Shown one piece after another: positions 24,906 to 36,902 of a stretch of 64,000 nt of DNA. The position numbers and the translations under genes were made by a program. The notes beneath the pieces are model-generated. The model saw only the letters and a program-made list of their open reading frames with translations. It had not been told where the DNA came from and did no database searches. The stretch comes from Periplaneta americana (taxonomy: Eukaryota > Arthropoda > Insecta > Blattodea > Blattidae): the NCBI RefSeq assembly GCF_040183065.1, contig NC_091120.1, positions 71,264,708 to 71,328,707 of the forward strand, written 5' to 3'. Every line of letters starts with the position of its first letter. Position 1 is the first letter of the stretch.

Positions 24906-25675
24906 TTAGTAAACACATACAAGCTATTTCACAACAGTGACCTTCGACCACCTTTTCCAGTGCGATTAGCGTACGAGACAGGTGAAGTACATATAAAACC
25001 CCAAAAAGTACAAGACATTATAATTATCACTATTGCCACATGTACCTCTAGCGTACACGGACTTTTATGAATGAAGAGTTGTTAAACTTGCCCACTGGAG
25101 GCGTAGATAGCGGCGCGTAGGAGCAAGAAGTTGATTAAAATAATAAAAATTGGCCTAAAATACGTTTCTATCCATTACACTTTGTTAAAATGTGAGCTTT
25201 AGTTGACACTATTGTTTGTACACAAAATAGTTTGACAAAATAAATATTCCATTAACAATTTTTATATTTCTTATAAATTTTCCCTCAAGTAAACTGAAAG
25301 GTTCTAAGTCACACACCCCAATTTTATATTTTTCTCATACATTTTGTTACAATGTGAGTTTTAGTTGACACTTATGTTCCAACACAAAACAGTTTACACA
25401 AAATAAATATTCCATTAACAATTTTTCAATTTCTTAATTATTTTCCTGAAAGTAAACTAAAAGGTTCTAAGTCAGACACTCTAATTTGATTTTTTTTAGG
25501 TTTATAGAAAAAAAAAGTTATTTTTATCATGATTTAGCTCAAGTTTAGGTCGTATATTAAAATGTAATTTTTCCATATTTTTAAACAAACCCTGAAAGCA
25601 AAGAAACAGTTTTTTTAGTTTTCAAAAAACCAAGGTTGGATGACTTAGAATGTTTCAGTATTCCCCGATTCAATT

Positions 25676-28600
25676 GCAAAATCCCAATGTGCTCTTCTTA
25701 ACATTTCAATAATGGCTAACTGGCACTGAATTCCAACAGAATTTGCATGCAGTTTATCGTCTCTCAACTGTACAATGAAGAATCTACACTCTTTAAAATC
25801 GCCCTTCCTCTGCCGGATTTTATATAATCACGTTGGATCCACAATTCAACTTCCAGTGCCAGGTGCACAAAAGCATTATTATTTAAAATGATGCGAATTT
25901 TTTGCAGAAATTGTTGCCCCTTCCTTCGAAAAGCTTGTCTTGCTGTGCAACCATGGGCACATTGAATTATCAACCAACTTCGCTGTTCCTGTTTTGCGAA
26001 CATGGCGAAAATACAACACTATCTTCTTCTCACCACACCGCATGCACTTTGATTCGAAAGGGAAAATCCATTTACTGTGAGGTAGATTGGACATAGACCA
26101 ACATACTGTAGAAGTGAATAATTAATTCCGTCTCGATTTTCTTCCAAATCAATGTTGCCACTAATGAAGTCTCAACCCACGTATATAGACCTATATGTCT
26201 TTCCTCCACTGTGTGATTCCCTTTCCTGGAGTAGACTGTGATCCCAACCGGTACACCGGCATTTCAAACGTATGTAAAGTTACAAGGTACAAAGCCAAGA
26301 TTCAGACCGTATTCGAAAGTGTCCAGTAGACATTGTAGCTCATCTATACTTAATATGTCAAGTGACAGAGACTAAAATACCTAAAAATATATATTAGTAA
26401 TGAAATTAATTGGATCATTCAATAACTAAAGTGACATTCAAACATAAAAGAAGTATAATTTTCCATGATCTGTGGATACGGAGTGGTAACTATGGACATT
26501 ATTACAACATATTTACAAACATAGGAATTGTATCTAACATATCCTGAACAACTGTAGAATATAGCATGTCATTTTGAAGTAGGCACAGTGATACAAAAAT
26601 TGTTACTTGAAACAAGAGAATAGCACTAAGGAAACCTCAGTGTAAACAATACGTTATCTATATTATGAACGCTTTCTAAAACTGTAACTGGATTTAAATA
26701 TTTAAAAATGGTAGAAATGATATTATTGATTAAGAACGCCGAGGATGACCTGTTGAAGCTTCAACACTAATGCTTGAAATAAATATTATCCGTAAGACAA
26801 AATACAACTATTAAATATACACATGGCACTAGAATTACATGCAGGCCTTAAGTGTGAAAACTGCATTGCATTGTCCATAACCGTCAGCACTATCATAAAA
26901 CTTATTCAATATGAGTTGCTGCAGATAATTGTTGTGATATGCGATGAAATGAACTTCGAACCGGAATCCTAGACCATTGGAAACATTCATTCTTAATGAA
27001 TAATAAAATAAAATCTCATCACATTAGGCGAAAAATTAACACTATGATTGTTTCAGAATTGAAAGGTAATAACAAGTATGATTTACGATGCCAAAGGGGA
27101 AATTTTACATAACTTTTTTAAGAGCATTGTGCTGAGAATAACGATAACAATCACACGGAATTCTGAGGAAAAAGTGGAGCCAGCGTTATTGTGAAGGTGG
27201 CGTTCGATGCACAAAATTGATTACTACTCACCTTGGCTAAACCTTGACCTATATGTCTGCTCATACCAGAGTCAATTCTTTTTCAATGACAGGTCCTTAA
27301 TTTACTGTTATTCGCCCCAATGCCACGAGCAGACTCAGATGTCGCTAGAGATGAGAGCCGAGGACAACACTTCGTCAGAGGCTGCTCAGGATCCAGCAGA
27401 TGCTGTAGATCTACTTCACAATAGAAATGAATTATGATGGAGATGTTGGTGGTGTTGATGGAGAATAAAATTGTTTATATATCACATGGGGACCATAGAA
27501 AAACCCCCGTGCTGCCTGGAACACAGGAAACTATAAAATGTACTAGAGATATAGGCGGGGAATTCCTGAATTGTTACCATTACAGACCAGAACTTACACC
27601 GTCATGCTGTCAGACGTTTAATCAAAGAAAGACACCCTCGGAGTAATCAAGTTCGTTCATAATGACTAAGAGCAAATTAAAGTATAACATTAGCTTCGTT
27701 ACTAGAAGTAATATAATTTCATCTCTGTAGAAAGTACAAAAGCTTGTACAGGAACCTGAAAAATAGTAGTAGCACTATAGTAGTAGTAGTAATAGCACTA
27801 GTCGTAGTAGCAGTAGTAGTAGTAATAGTAGTAGTAGTAGTAATAGTAATAGTAGTAGTAGTAGTAATAGTAATAGTAGTAGTAGCAGCAGCAATAGTAA
27901 TAACATTAGTAGTAGTAACACTGGTTGTTATAATTGAAGTAGTAGTAGGAATGGTAGTACTACATGTTGTAGTAATAGTAGAAGAAGCATCAGTATTAGT
28001 AGCAGCAGTAGTAGCAGCAGCAGCACCACTAACAGCGGCAGCAGTAATATTATTAGTAGTAGTAGCAGTAGAGTAAAAACAGTAATAGTAACAGTGGTAG
28101 TACTATTAGTGATGTTAGTAGTATTATAATTAGTGTTAGTAGAAGAAGTTGTAATACTAGTAGTAGTAACAGCACTTGTATAGTGAGAGAGGGTGTGTGA
28201 GTATGAATGTGTTTTTGGTACAGAAGAGTGTGAGAAACCAGCCTATATGAAATATTCTTATTGCTCAATGTATCTTTGTCCCGACCACTTCATTTCTAAT
28301 CCACACTATCATAATAAATTAAGATTCGTCACAAAGTCAATACATATTGTACATTCAAATTGACTTTGAAATTCACCAAGAGCAATGTATTAATGTATGA
28401 TAAGAAAAAAAGGAAATAGACACATCATAAAATGCGGGAGCTGAGATACAGTATCGTGCACCTATCAGGATCTTAGTGCGCACAAGAAGCGGCATAAGTA
28501 GCAACAATTTTCATAAGAAATATGTTTCGTAACAGAGAAGAAAGAAAGAAATTAAAAGCTATCATCACTTTCTTAACGAACGCAAATTAGCTTAAATATG

Positions 28601-29265
28601 CATATTCATTAAATTCAAGGTAGACGACCTGCGACGGTTCCATTGTGAACGCAATAAATTGAGTTTATTCCATTCTCCATCCATAGTCCAATATTTCATA
28701 CTGAATATAAACAGTGTATATATTAGAAATTAGTATAACTTTCTTACAATTGTTACTATTGTATTTTATAACATTTTACAATATAAGAATAAAAAGGTAC
28801 AACGCAACAATCAGCTATATTGCGTTGGAACGACAGGTTTATTTCATAATAACTTTATTTTCACATTGCTCCACTTCATATTAAAAAAAACATTCATCTT
28901 ATAACAGTACGCCTACTGTGTAGTTTCAAACAAAACCATTACCATTTAATAATGATATTGTCGCACTTCAATTGTGCTTGAAAACCTATGCCTTTACTGC
29001 CTCGTCAATTCATCACAATTCTGATAACGAAGCTACACCTTCAACTCTATGTAAATTCATCAATCACTTCTATACATTTCGTTCACCCAATTTTGGCACC
29101 TTTACACAGTTTCCGTAATAGACGTGTTACAACTTTTCTACTCCATCCATTTTCAGTTCCGTACGTCTATCCCAACAATGTTTAAGAAAGAAATGGATAC
29201 ACATAAACGGGTGTGAATTTCTTGGCTCTATTCCGATTCATCTTAGAATGTTGCGCTTTCTTTAT
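25676..29265 (+). repeat. Spacer 3, right part (subtype beta), and upstream flank of copy 4
   Basis: 25676-27760 matches 31295-33410, and 28190-29265 matches 20390-21459, in the second case almost base for base. It contains the GTA microsatellite. No recognised gene. Small minus-strand frames near 25764-26094 recur in spacers 1 and 4 but hold no domain I can name. Confidence 0.8.
27765..28075. repeat. GTA/ATA/GCA microsatellite, spacer 3
   Basis: Irregular GTA-rich triplet array at the same place as those in spacers 0, 2 and 4. It lacks the very long pure GTA runs of spacer 2. Confidence 0.95.
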
Positions 29266-29297
29266 CACTCATGCATACTCCAGATGTACTATATATA
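29266..29297 (+). promoter_or_regulatory. Core promoter of copy 4
   Basis: 18-bp box at 29266-29283 and TATATATA at 29290-29297, 52 bp before the ATG; identical to copy 3. Confidence 0.8.
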
Positions 29298-29341
29298 CAA
29301 CGAGCGGTTCTGTGAATAGCCAGTCACCAACAAGCATCAAC

Positions 29342-30387
29342 ATGAGCATCTTCCTGGTAAGTAGGCCTACATCCACTCATTATTTAGAATTAACATAAAC
29401 ATTCAAAACAAGTCGATTATTTCATTTTCATCGTAATAAGTTACTCCCTTCAGTTCAGTTCTATAACTGCAACAATATCTGTTCCAGATATTTCTCGTGG
29501 CTCTGGCAACCGCAGCCGCCACAGTCCCAGACACCAAGACAATACAGAAGCGCGGAATCGATCATGGCCACGGAGGAACTAGTTACAGTTCCTTTAACCT
29601 CGGGTCAGGCGCCAGTAATCACGGAGGATTAATTAGCTCTTCTGGTTACGGACACGGAGGAATCTCAGCTAGTCTTATTAGCTCCGTGGGTTATGACCAC
29701 GGAGGAATATCCAGCGGTGTTGGACATGGAGGATTCGGTGGTTCTACGGGCCTCATTAGCTCCGGAGGCTATGGACACTTAGGATTCGGTCTGGGATATG
29801 GAGGACTAGGTGGGGGTGTCGGAGGTTTCGGAGGAGGCGCAGGAGGTTTTGGGGGAGGCGCTGGAGCGGGTGATGTACAGGTCAACACCATCACTCGAAC
29901 AGTTCCAGTCCCTGTTCCTCAGCCCTACACTGTTCCAATCACTAGACTTGTCCCTGTACCTGTCCAAGAACCTTACACACTCGAGACACCCGTCCCTGTT
30001 CCTGTAGCCGTCCCTCATCCCTACCCTGTCCCTGTAACCAGACCCGTTGCTGTTCCTGTACATCGACCCGTCCCTGTTTCTATACCACAAATTATCCCTG
30101 TTCCTGTACCTCAAGCCGTAACCGTACCAGTGCCCCGACCTGTACCAGTACGAGTAGCTCAACCTGTTCCTGTACCAGTGCCTCAGCCCATACCTGTGAA
30201 CGTTGCAGTACCTGTGGTGGTTCCTGGAGGTAACGGTGGAGGTGCCGGAGCCGGTTTTGGAGCTGGAGGAGCCGGTTTTGGAGCTGGGGGAGCCGGTTTT
30301 GGATCTGGAGGTGCCGGTTTAGGCCATGGGATTGCAGATTATGGAGGTTTCGGGCACTTTTCCTCCGGAGGGTACGGCAAACACTAG
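29342..30387 (+). CDS. Gene copy 4: secreted Gly-rich/Pro-Val-repeat structural protein
   Basis: Join 29342-29356 (MSIFL) and 29488-30387, 131-bp intron, 304 residues. Domains as in copy 3: signal peptide 1 to about 17, QKR site at 25-27, Gly-rich 28 to about 134, Pro-Val about 142-251, Gly-rich to the GGYGKH end. Exon 2, intron and promoter are practically identical to copy 3 with only scattered changes (for example GTGGCTCTGG for GTGGCCCTGG near the exon start). That implies a very recent copy or ongoing gene conversion. Near-perfect identity also raises the possibility of assembly collapse or expansion. The function is inferred from composition. Confidence 0.9.
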
Positions 30388-30550
30388 TCTCTCAAATTAC
30401 AACCTAATATTATCAAAGTGGCCTCCTTTTGTTGCTCATGTTGGACTCTGTGACTAATTTTTAAGCTTTATATTTAATTATTAATCTGTGACTATTGTAT
30501 TAAAATTCTCCACTTGATTCAGTGATTCCAAGTAATTGTTGGTGTAGTTT

Positions 30551-30556
30551 AATAAA
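30551..30556 (+). other. Poly(A) signal of copy 4
   Basis: AATAAATAAATTA in the conserved 3' flank. Confidence 0.75.
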
Positions 30557-30664
30557 TAAATTACTTCCAATGTTCATACTTTCAATTATTGCTCACTTAT
30601 TCCTTCTATCATCCTCAACATTTAAAAATAATTACATTCGAAACAAGTATACTTTTTATTGAAG

Positions 30665-30705
<41 letters not shown>

Positions 30706-33700
30706 CGATACTGTCTCACAAAATATTCAGTTCATTGGTAGTGTGAGCCCAATTTTCTTGGGTTTAGTAGACATAAAATATTATTGTGAAGCATAAGTAA
30801 TTTATCAAGCATTACAACAAAAGTGACGGCATGTACGAAATAATGTATATTTGATTGTTTATATTACCACCAATAAAAAAAATGAATATACTACATTGTG
30901 TCTGGAGTCTTGCGATGAAACATATTATTTTGCCTTGTCAGATTTTTTAAACAGAACTGTTTCTTTTGTGAATAAACACCTTTTACTTCCTCAGACACGT
31001 TTCCCTCTTCATTTGTTAAAATACTACTCTCATTTTAATAGTATAATACAGAAGTTACACTTACTGCAATATTGAATATGCAAGACTGTACAGTCTACTT
31101 TTATACAATACATTAGAGTAACAACTACCAGTGCTTCTAAAACAATTTTTCAAGAGTAAGCACGATTCTTTTTCTACCCCGAGACTATTCCTTCAGCACA
31201 TATGCAGATGGAACGAATCATGGCGCTATATTATAAATTAACAACGACATTCACTCCTAGTAGCTACAAAAATGTAGTTCTTGTGAAATGTTCTAATTGC
31301 AAAATCCCATTGCGCTCTTCTTAACATTTCAATAATGGCTAACTGGCACTGAATTGCAACAGTATTTGCTTGCAGTTTATCGTCTCTCAACTGTACAATG
31401 ATGAATCTACACTCTTTAAAATCCATCTTCCTCTGCCGGACTCTATATAATGACGTTGGACCCAGAATTCAACTTCCAGTGCCACGTGCACACAAGCGTT
31501 ATCATTTAAAATGATGGGAGATTTTTTGCGAAAAGTGTTGCCGCTTCCTTCGAAAACCTTGTCTTGCTGTGCAACCATGGGCAAATTGAATTATCAACCA
31601 ACTTCGCTGTTCCTGTTTTGCGAACATGGCGAAAACACAACACTATCTTCTTCTCACCACACCGCATGCACTTTGATTCGAAAGGGAAATTCCTTTTACT
31701 GTGAGGTAGATTGGACTTAGACCAACATACTGCAGAAGTGAATAATTAATTCAGTCTCGATTTGATTCCATATCAATGTTGCCACTAATGAAGTCTCAAC
31801 CCACGTATATAGACCTATATACCTTTCCTCCACTGTGTGATTTCCTTTTCTGGAGTAGACTATGATCTTAAACCGGTACACCGGCATTTCAAACGCATGT
31901 ACTTTCATACCAGATGTAAAGTTACAAGCTACAAAGCCAAGATTCAGACATATTTGAAAGTGTTCAGTAGACATTGTTGCTCATCTATACTTAATATGTC
32001 AAGTGACAGAGACTAAAATACCAAAAATATATATTATTAATGAAATTAATTGGATCATTCAATAACTAAAGTGACATTCAAATATAAAAAAAAGTATATT
32101 TTTCCATGATCTGTGGATATGGAGTGGTAACTATGGACATTATTACAACATATTTACAAACATAAGTATTGTATCTAACATATCCTGAACAACTGTAGAA
32201 TATAACATGTCATTTTGAAGTAGGCACAGTGATACAAAAACTGTTACTTGAAACAAGAGAATAGCACTACGGAAACGTCATCAAGAAAGTGTAAACAATA
32301 CGTTATCTATATTATGAACGCTTTCAAAACCTGAAAGTGGATTTAAAAATTTAAAAATGGTAGAAATGATATTATTGATTAAGAACGCCGAGGATGACCT
32401 GTTGAAGCTTCAACACTAATGCTTGAAATAAATATTATTCCGTAAGATAAGATGCAACTATTAAATATACACATGGCACTAGAATTACATGCAGGCCTTA
32501 AGTGTGAAAACTGCATTGCATTGTCCACAACCGTCAGCACTATCATAAAACTTATTAAATATGAGTTGCTGCAGATAATTGTTGTGATATGCGATGAAAT
32601 GAACTTCGAACCGGAATCCAAGACCATTGGAAACATTCATTATTAATGAATAATGAAATAAAATCTCATCACATAAGGCGAAAAATTAAAACTATGATTG
32701 TTTCAGAATTGAAAGGTAATAACAAGTATGATTTTCGATGCCAAAGGGGAAATTTTACATGACTTCTTTAAGAGCATTGTGCTGAGAATAACGATAACAA
32801 TCACACGGACTACTGAGGAAAAAGTGGAGCCAGCGTTATTGTGAAGGTGGCGTTCGATGCACAAAATTGGGTACTACTCACCTTGGATAATGCTTGACCT
32901 ATATGTCTGCTCATACCAGTGTCAATCCTTTTTCAATGACAGGTCCTTAATTTACTGTTATTCGCCCCAATGCCACGAGCAGACTCATAGCTGTCGCTAG
33001 AGATGAGAGCCGACGACAACACTTCGTCAGAGGCTGCTCAGAGTCCAGCAGATGCAGTAGATCTACTTCACACTCGAAATGAATTATGATGGAGATGTTG
33101 GTGATGTTGATGGAGAACAAAATTGTTTATATATCACAGAGGGGCCATAGAAAAACCCCTGTGCTTCCTGGAACACAGGAAACTATCAAATGTACTAGAG
33201 ATCTTGGCGGGGAAGTCCTGACTCGTCACTATTACAGACCAGAACTTACACCGTCATACTGTCACACGTTTAGTCCCAGAAAGTCACCCTCGGAGTAATC
33301 AAGTTCGTTCATAATGACTAAGAGCAAATTAAAGAATAACATTAGCTTCGTTACTAGGAGTAATATAATTTCACATCTGCAGAATATACAAAAGCTTGTA
33401 CAGGGACCGGAAAAGTAGTAGTAGCATTATAGTCGCAGTAGTAATGGTAGTGGTGGTAGTAGTAGTAGTAGTACTACTAGTAGTAGTAGTAGTAGTAGTA
33501 GTAGTAATAGTAATAGTAGAAGTAGTAGCAGCAGCAGTAGCAGCAGCAACTGTAATAGCATTAGTAGTAGTAACACTGGTTGTTGTAATTGAAGTAGTAG
33601 TAGGAATGGTAGTAATAAATGTTGTAGTAATAGTAGCAGAGGCATCAGCATCAGTAGCAGCAGTAGTAGCATCAGTAGCACTAACAGCAGTAGCAGTAAT

Positions 33701-33712
33701 ATTATTAGTAGC

Positions 33713-33759
<47 letters not shown>

Positions 33760-34962
33760 AAGTAGTATCAGTAGAGTAAAAACATTAATAGTAACAGTGG
33801 TAGTACCATTAGTGATGTTAGTAGTATTATAATTAGTGTTAGTAGCAGTAGTTGTAATATTAGAAGTAGTAACAGAACTTGTATAGTGAGAGAGAGTGTG
33901 TGAGTATGAGTGTGTTTTTGGTACAGAAGAGTGTGAGAAACCAGCCTATATAAAATATTCTTATTGTTCAATGTATCTTTGTCCCGACCAATTCATTTCT
34001 AATCCACAGTATCATAATAAATTAAGATTCGTCACAAAGTTAATACATATTGTACATTCAAATTGACTTTGAATTTCTGCAAGAGCATTGTTTTAATGTA
34101 TGATAAGAAAAAAAGAAAATAGACATCATAAAATGCGGGAGCTGAGATACAGTATCGCGGGCCTATCAGGATCTTAGTGCGCGCAAGAAGCGGCATAAGT
34201 AGCAACAATTTTCAAAAGAATTATGTTTCGTAACAGAGAAGAAAAAAAGAAATGAAAAACTATCATCACTTTCTTAACGAACGCAAATTAGCTTAAATAT
34301 GCATATTCATTAAATTCAAGGTAGACGACCTGGACGACTCCCTTCTGCACGCAATAAATTGAGTTTATTCCATTCTCCATCCATAGTCCAATATTTCATA
34401 CTGAATATAAACAGTGTATATATTAGAAATTAGTATAAATTTCTTACAATTTTTACTATTGTATTTTATAACATTTTACAATATAAGAATAAAAAGGTAC
34501 AATACAACAATCAGTTATATTGCGTTGGAACGACAGGTTTATTTAATAATAACTTTATTTTCACATTGTCCACTTCATATTAAAAAACATTCATCTTATA
34601 ACAGTACGCCTACTGTGTAGTTTCAAACAAAACCATTACCATTTAATAATGATATTGTCGCACTTCAATTGTGCTTGAAAACCTATGCCTTTACTGCCTC
34701 GTCAATTCATCACAATTCTGATAACGAAGCTACACCTTCAACTCTATGTAAATTCATCAATCACTTCTATACATTTCGTTCACCCAATTTTGGCACCTTT
34801 ACACAGTTTCCGTAATAGACGTGTTACAACTTTTCTACTCCAGCCATTTTCAGTTCCGTACGTCTATCCCAACAATGTTTAAGAAAGAAATGGATACACA
34901 TAAACGGGTGTGAATTTCTTGGCTCTATTCCGATTCATCTTAGAATGTTGCGCTTTCTTTAT
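30557..34962 (+). repeat. Spacer 4 (subtype beta), transposon-free, and upstream flank of copy 5
   Basis: The least disturbed spacer. It contains no large insertion, so the distance from copy 4 to copy 5 (5697 bp) shows the basic unit length. It has an AT run at about 30667-30702 and the GTA microsatellite. At 31290 the uninterrupted TCTAATTGCAAAA target of the Sola-like element is visible. No gene was recognised. Confidence 0.85.
33415..33780. repeat. GTA microsatellite, spacer 4
   Basis: Two long GTA runs (near 33450-33505 and 33710-33755) separated by mixed GCA/ATA triplets, at the shared position in the spacer. Confidence 0.95.
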
Positions 34963-34994
34963 CACTCATGCATACTCCAGATGTACTATATATA
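34963..34994 (+). promoter_or_regulatory. Core promoter of copy 5
   Basis: 18-bp box at 34963-34980 and TATATATA at 34987-34994, 52 bp before the ATG. Confidence 0.8.
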
Positions 34995-35038
34995 CAACGA
35001 GCGGTTCTGTGAATAGCCAGTCACCAACAAGCATCAAC

Positions 35039-36042
35039 ATGAGCATCTTCCTGGTAAGTAGGCCTACATCCACTCATTATTTAGAATTAACATAAACATT
35101 CAAAACAAGTCGATTATTTCATTTTTATCGTAATAAGCTACTCCCTTCAGTTCAGTTCTGTAACTGCAACAATATCTGTTCCAGATATTTCTCGTGGCTC
35201 TGGCAACCGCAGCCGCCACAGTCCCAGACACCAAGACAATACAGAAGCGCGGAATCGATCATGGCCACGGAGGAACTAGTTACAGTTCCTTTAACCTCGG
35301 GCCAGGCGCCAGTAATCACGGAGGATTAATTAGCTCTTCTGGTTACGGACACGGAGGAATCTCAGCTAGTCTTATTAGCTCCGTGGGTTATGACCACGGA
35401 GGAATATCCAGCGGTGTTGGACATGGAGGATTCGGTGGTTCTACGGGCCTCATTAGCTCCGGAGGCTATGGACACTTAGGATTCGGTCTGGGATATGGAG
35501 GACTAGGTGGGGGTGTCGGAGGTTTCGGAGGAGGCGCAGGAGGTTTTGGGGGAGGCGCTGGAGCGGGTGATGTACAGGTCAACACCATCACTCGAACAGT
35601 TCCAGTCCCTGTTCCTCAGCCCTACACTGTTCCAATCACTAGACTTGTCCCTGTACCTGTCCAAGAACCTTACACACTCGAGACACCCGTCCCTGTTCCT
35701 GTAGCCGTCCCTCATCCCTACCCTGTCCCTGTAACCAGACCCGTTGCTGTTCCTGTACATCGACCCGTCCCTGTTTCTATACCACAAATTATCCCTGTTC
35801 CTGTACCTCAAGCCGTAACCGTACCAGTGCCCCGACCTGTACCAGTACGAGTAGCTCAACCTGTTCCTGTACCAGTGCCTCAGCCCATACCTGTGAACGT
35901 TGCAGTACCTGTGGTGGTTCCAGGAGGTAATGGTGGAGGTGCCGGAGCCGGTTTTGGATCTGGAGGTGCCCGTTTAGGCCATAGGATTGCAGATTATGGA
36001 GGTTTCGGGCACTTCTCCTCTGGATTATACGGCAAACACTAG
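35039..36042 (+). CDS. Gene copy 5: secreted Gly-rich/Pro-Val-repeat structural protein, shorter C-domain
   Basis: Join 35039-35053 (MSIFL) and 35185-36042, 131-bp intron, 290 residues. The first about 255 residues are nearly identical to copies 3 and 4 (one Ser-to-Pro change in the N-terminal Gly-rich domain). The C-terminal Gly-rich domain lacks a 14-residue piece (two FGAGGAG-type repeats). It also carries changes not seen elsewhere, including Arg in GGARLGHR and a GLYGKH end in place of GGYGKH. The frame is intact, so it is probably functional. The shortening is what slippage or unequal exchange within a repeat would give. Function inferred as for copy 2. Confidence 0.9.
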
Positions 36043-36206
36043 TCTCTCAAATTACGACCTAATATTATCAAAGTGGCTTCCTTTTGGTGCTCATGTTGTT
36101 CAGTGTGATTAATTTTTAAGTCTTTATATTTAATTCTTATTCTGTGATTATTGTATTAAATTTCTCCACTTGATTCAGTTATTAAATGTAATTGTTGGTG
36201 AAGTTT

Positions 36207-36212
36207 AATAAA
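36207..36212 (+). other. Poly(A) signal of copy 5
   Basis: AATAAATAATTTAC in the conserved 3' flank; slightly altered after the hexamer. Confidence 0.7.
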
Positions 36213-36902
36213 TAATTTACTTCAAATGTTCATACTTTCAATTATTGCTCACTTATTCCTTCTATTATCCCTACCATTCAAAAATAATTATTTTTGAAAC
36301 GAGTATATTTTTATTGAAGGTGTACATATATAGTCGATACAGTGTCACAAAGTATTCAGTGCATTGGTGGTGTGAGCAGAATTTTCTTGGGTTTAGTAAA
36401 CATACAATATTATTGTAAAGCGTAAGTAATATATCAAGTATTACAACAAAAGAGACGGCATGTACAAAAAATGTATATTTGATTTTGTTTATATTACCAC
36501 CAAAAAAAAAATGAATGTGCTACATTGTGCCTGGAGTCTTATGATAAAACGTCTTATTTTATCTTGTCAGTTTTTTTAAAAGGAACTGTTTCTTTTGCGA
36601 ATAAACACTTCTTTCTTCCTCGGATATTTTTCCTCTTCATTTATTAAAATATTATTATTGATTTAATTGTATAATACAGAAGTTACACAAACAGCTATAT
36701 TGAATACGCAATACTGCACACTCCATTTGTAAATTGTACAAGGGAATTTAATGTTACATTTTTTCGGATTAAATTCCTGCATATTTAAAGGCAAAACTAG
36801 AAAAATATTTCAATCATTTGTTATCACAATGCACCGCTATCTTAAATTGACTGATCATATTTAAAATTAAATCGTTGGCTTCTCAAAACACGCCATGAAA
36901 TA
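36213..36902 (+). repeat. 3' flank of copy 5 and end of the tandem array
   Basis: Homology to the 3' flanks of copies 3 and 4 runs to about 36740 and then stops. 36745-36902 is unique. This breakpoint marks where the regular array is interrupted by the transposon-rich block. Confidence 0.7.

Larger units (their letters stand above)
23518..25671. mobile_element. Sola-like DNA transposon with 4-bp target duplication
   Basis: Inverted repeats of about 31 bp: GGATCAGGGAATACTAAAAC at the left and, complemented, GAATCGGGGAATACTGAAAC at the right, both running on into CATTCTAAGTCA. AATT flanks both ends (23514-23517 and 25672-25675). The empty site is seen in spacers 1 and 4, which read TCTAATTGCAAAA at this place, so the insertion is clean and its 4-bp duplication certain. 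The internal transposase remnant has a CGGKNKNH block. A 4-bp duplication with this protein type points to the Sola group, but the superfamily call is from memory. Length is 2154 bp including a nested SINE. Confidence 0.85.
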
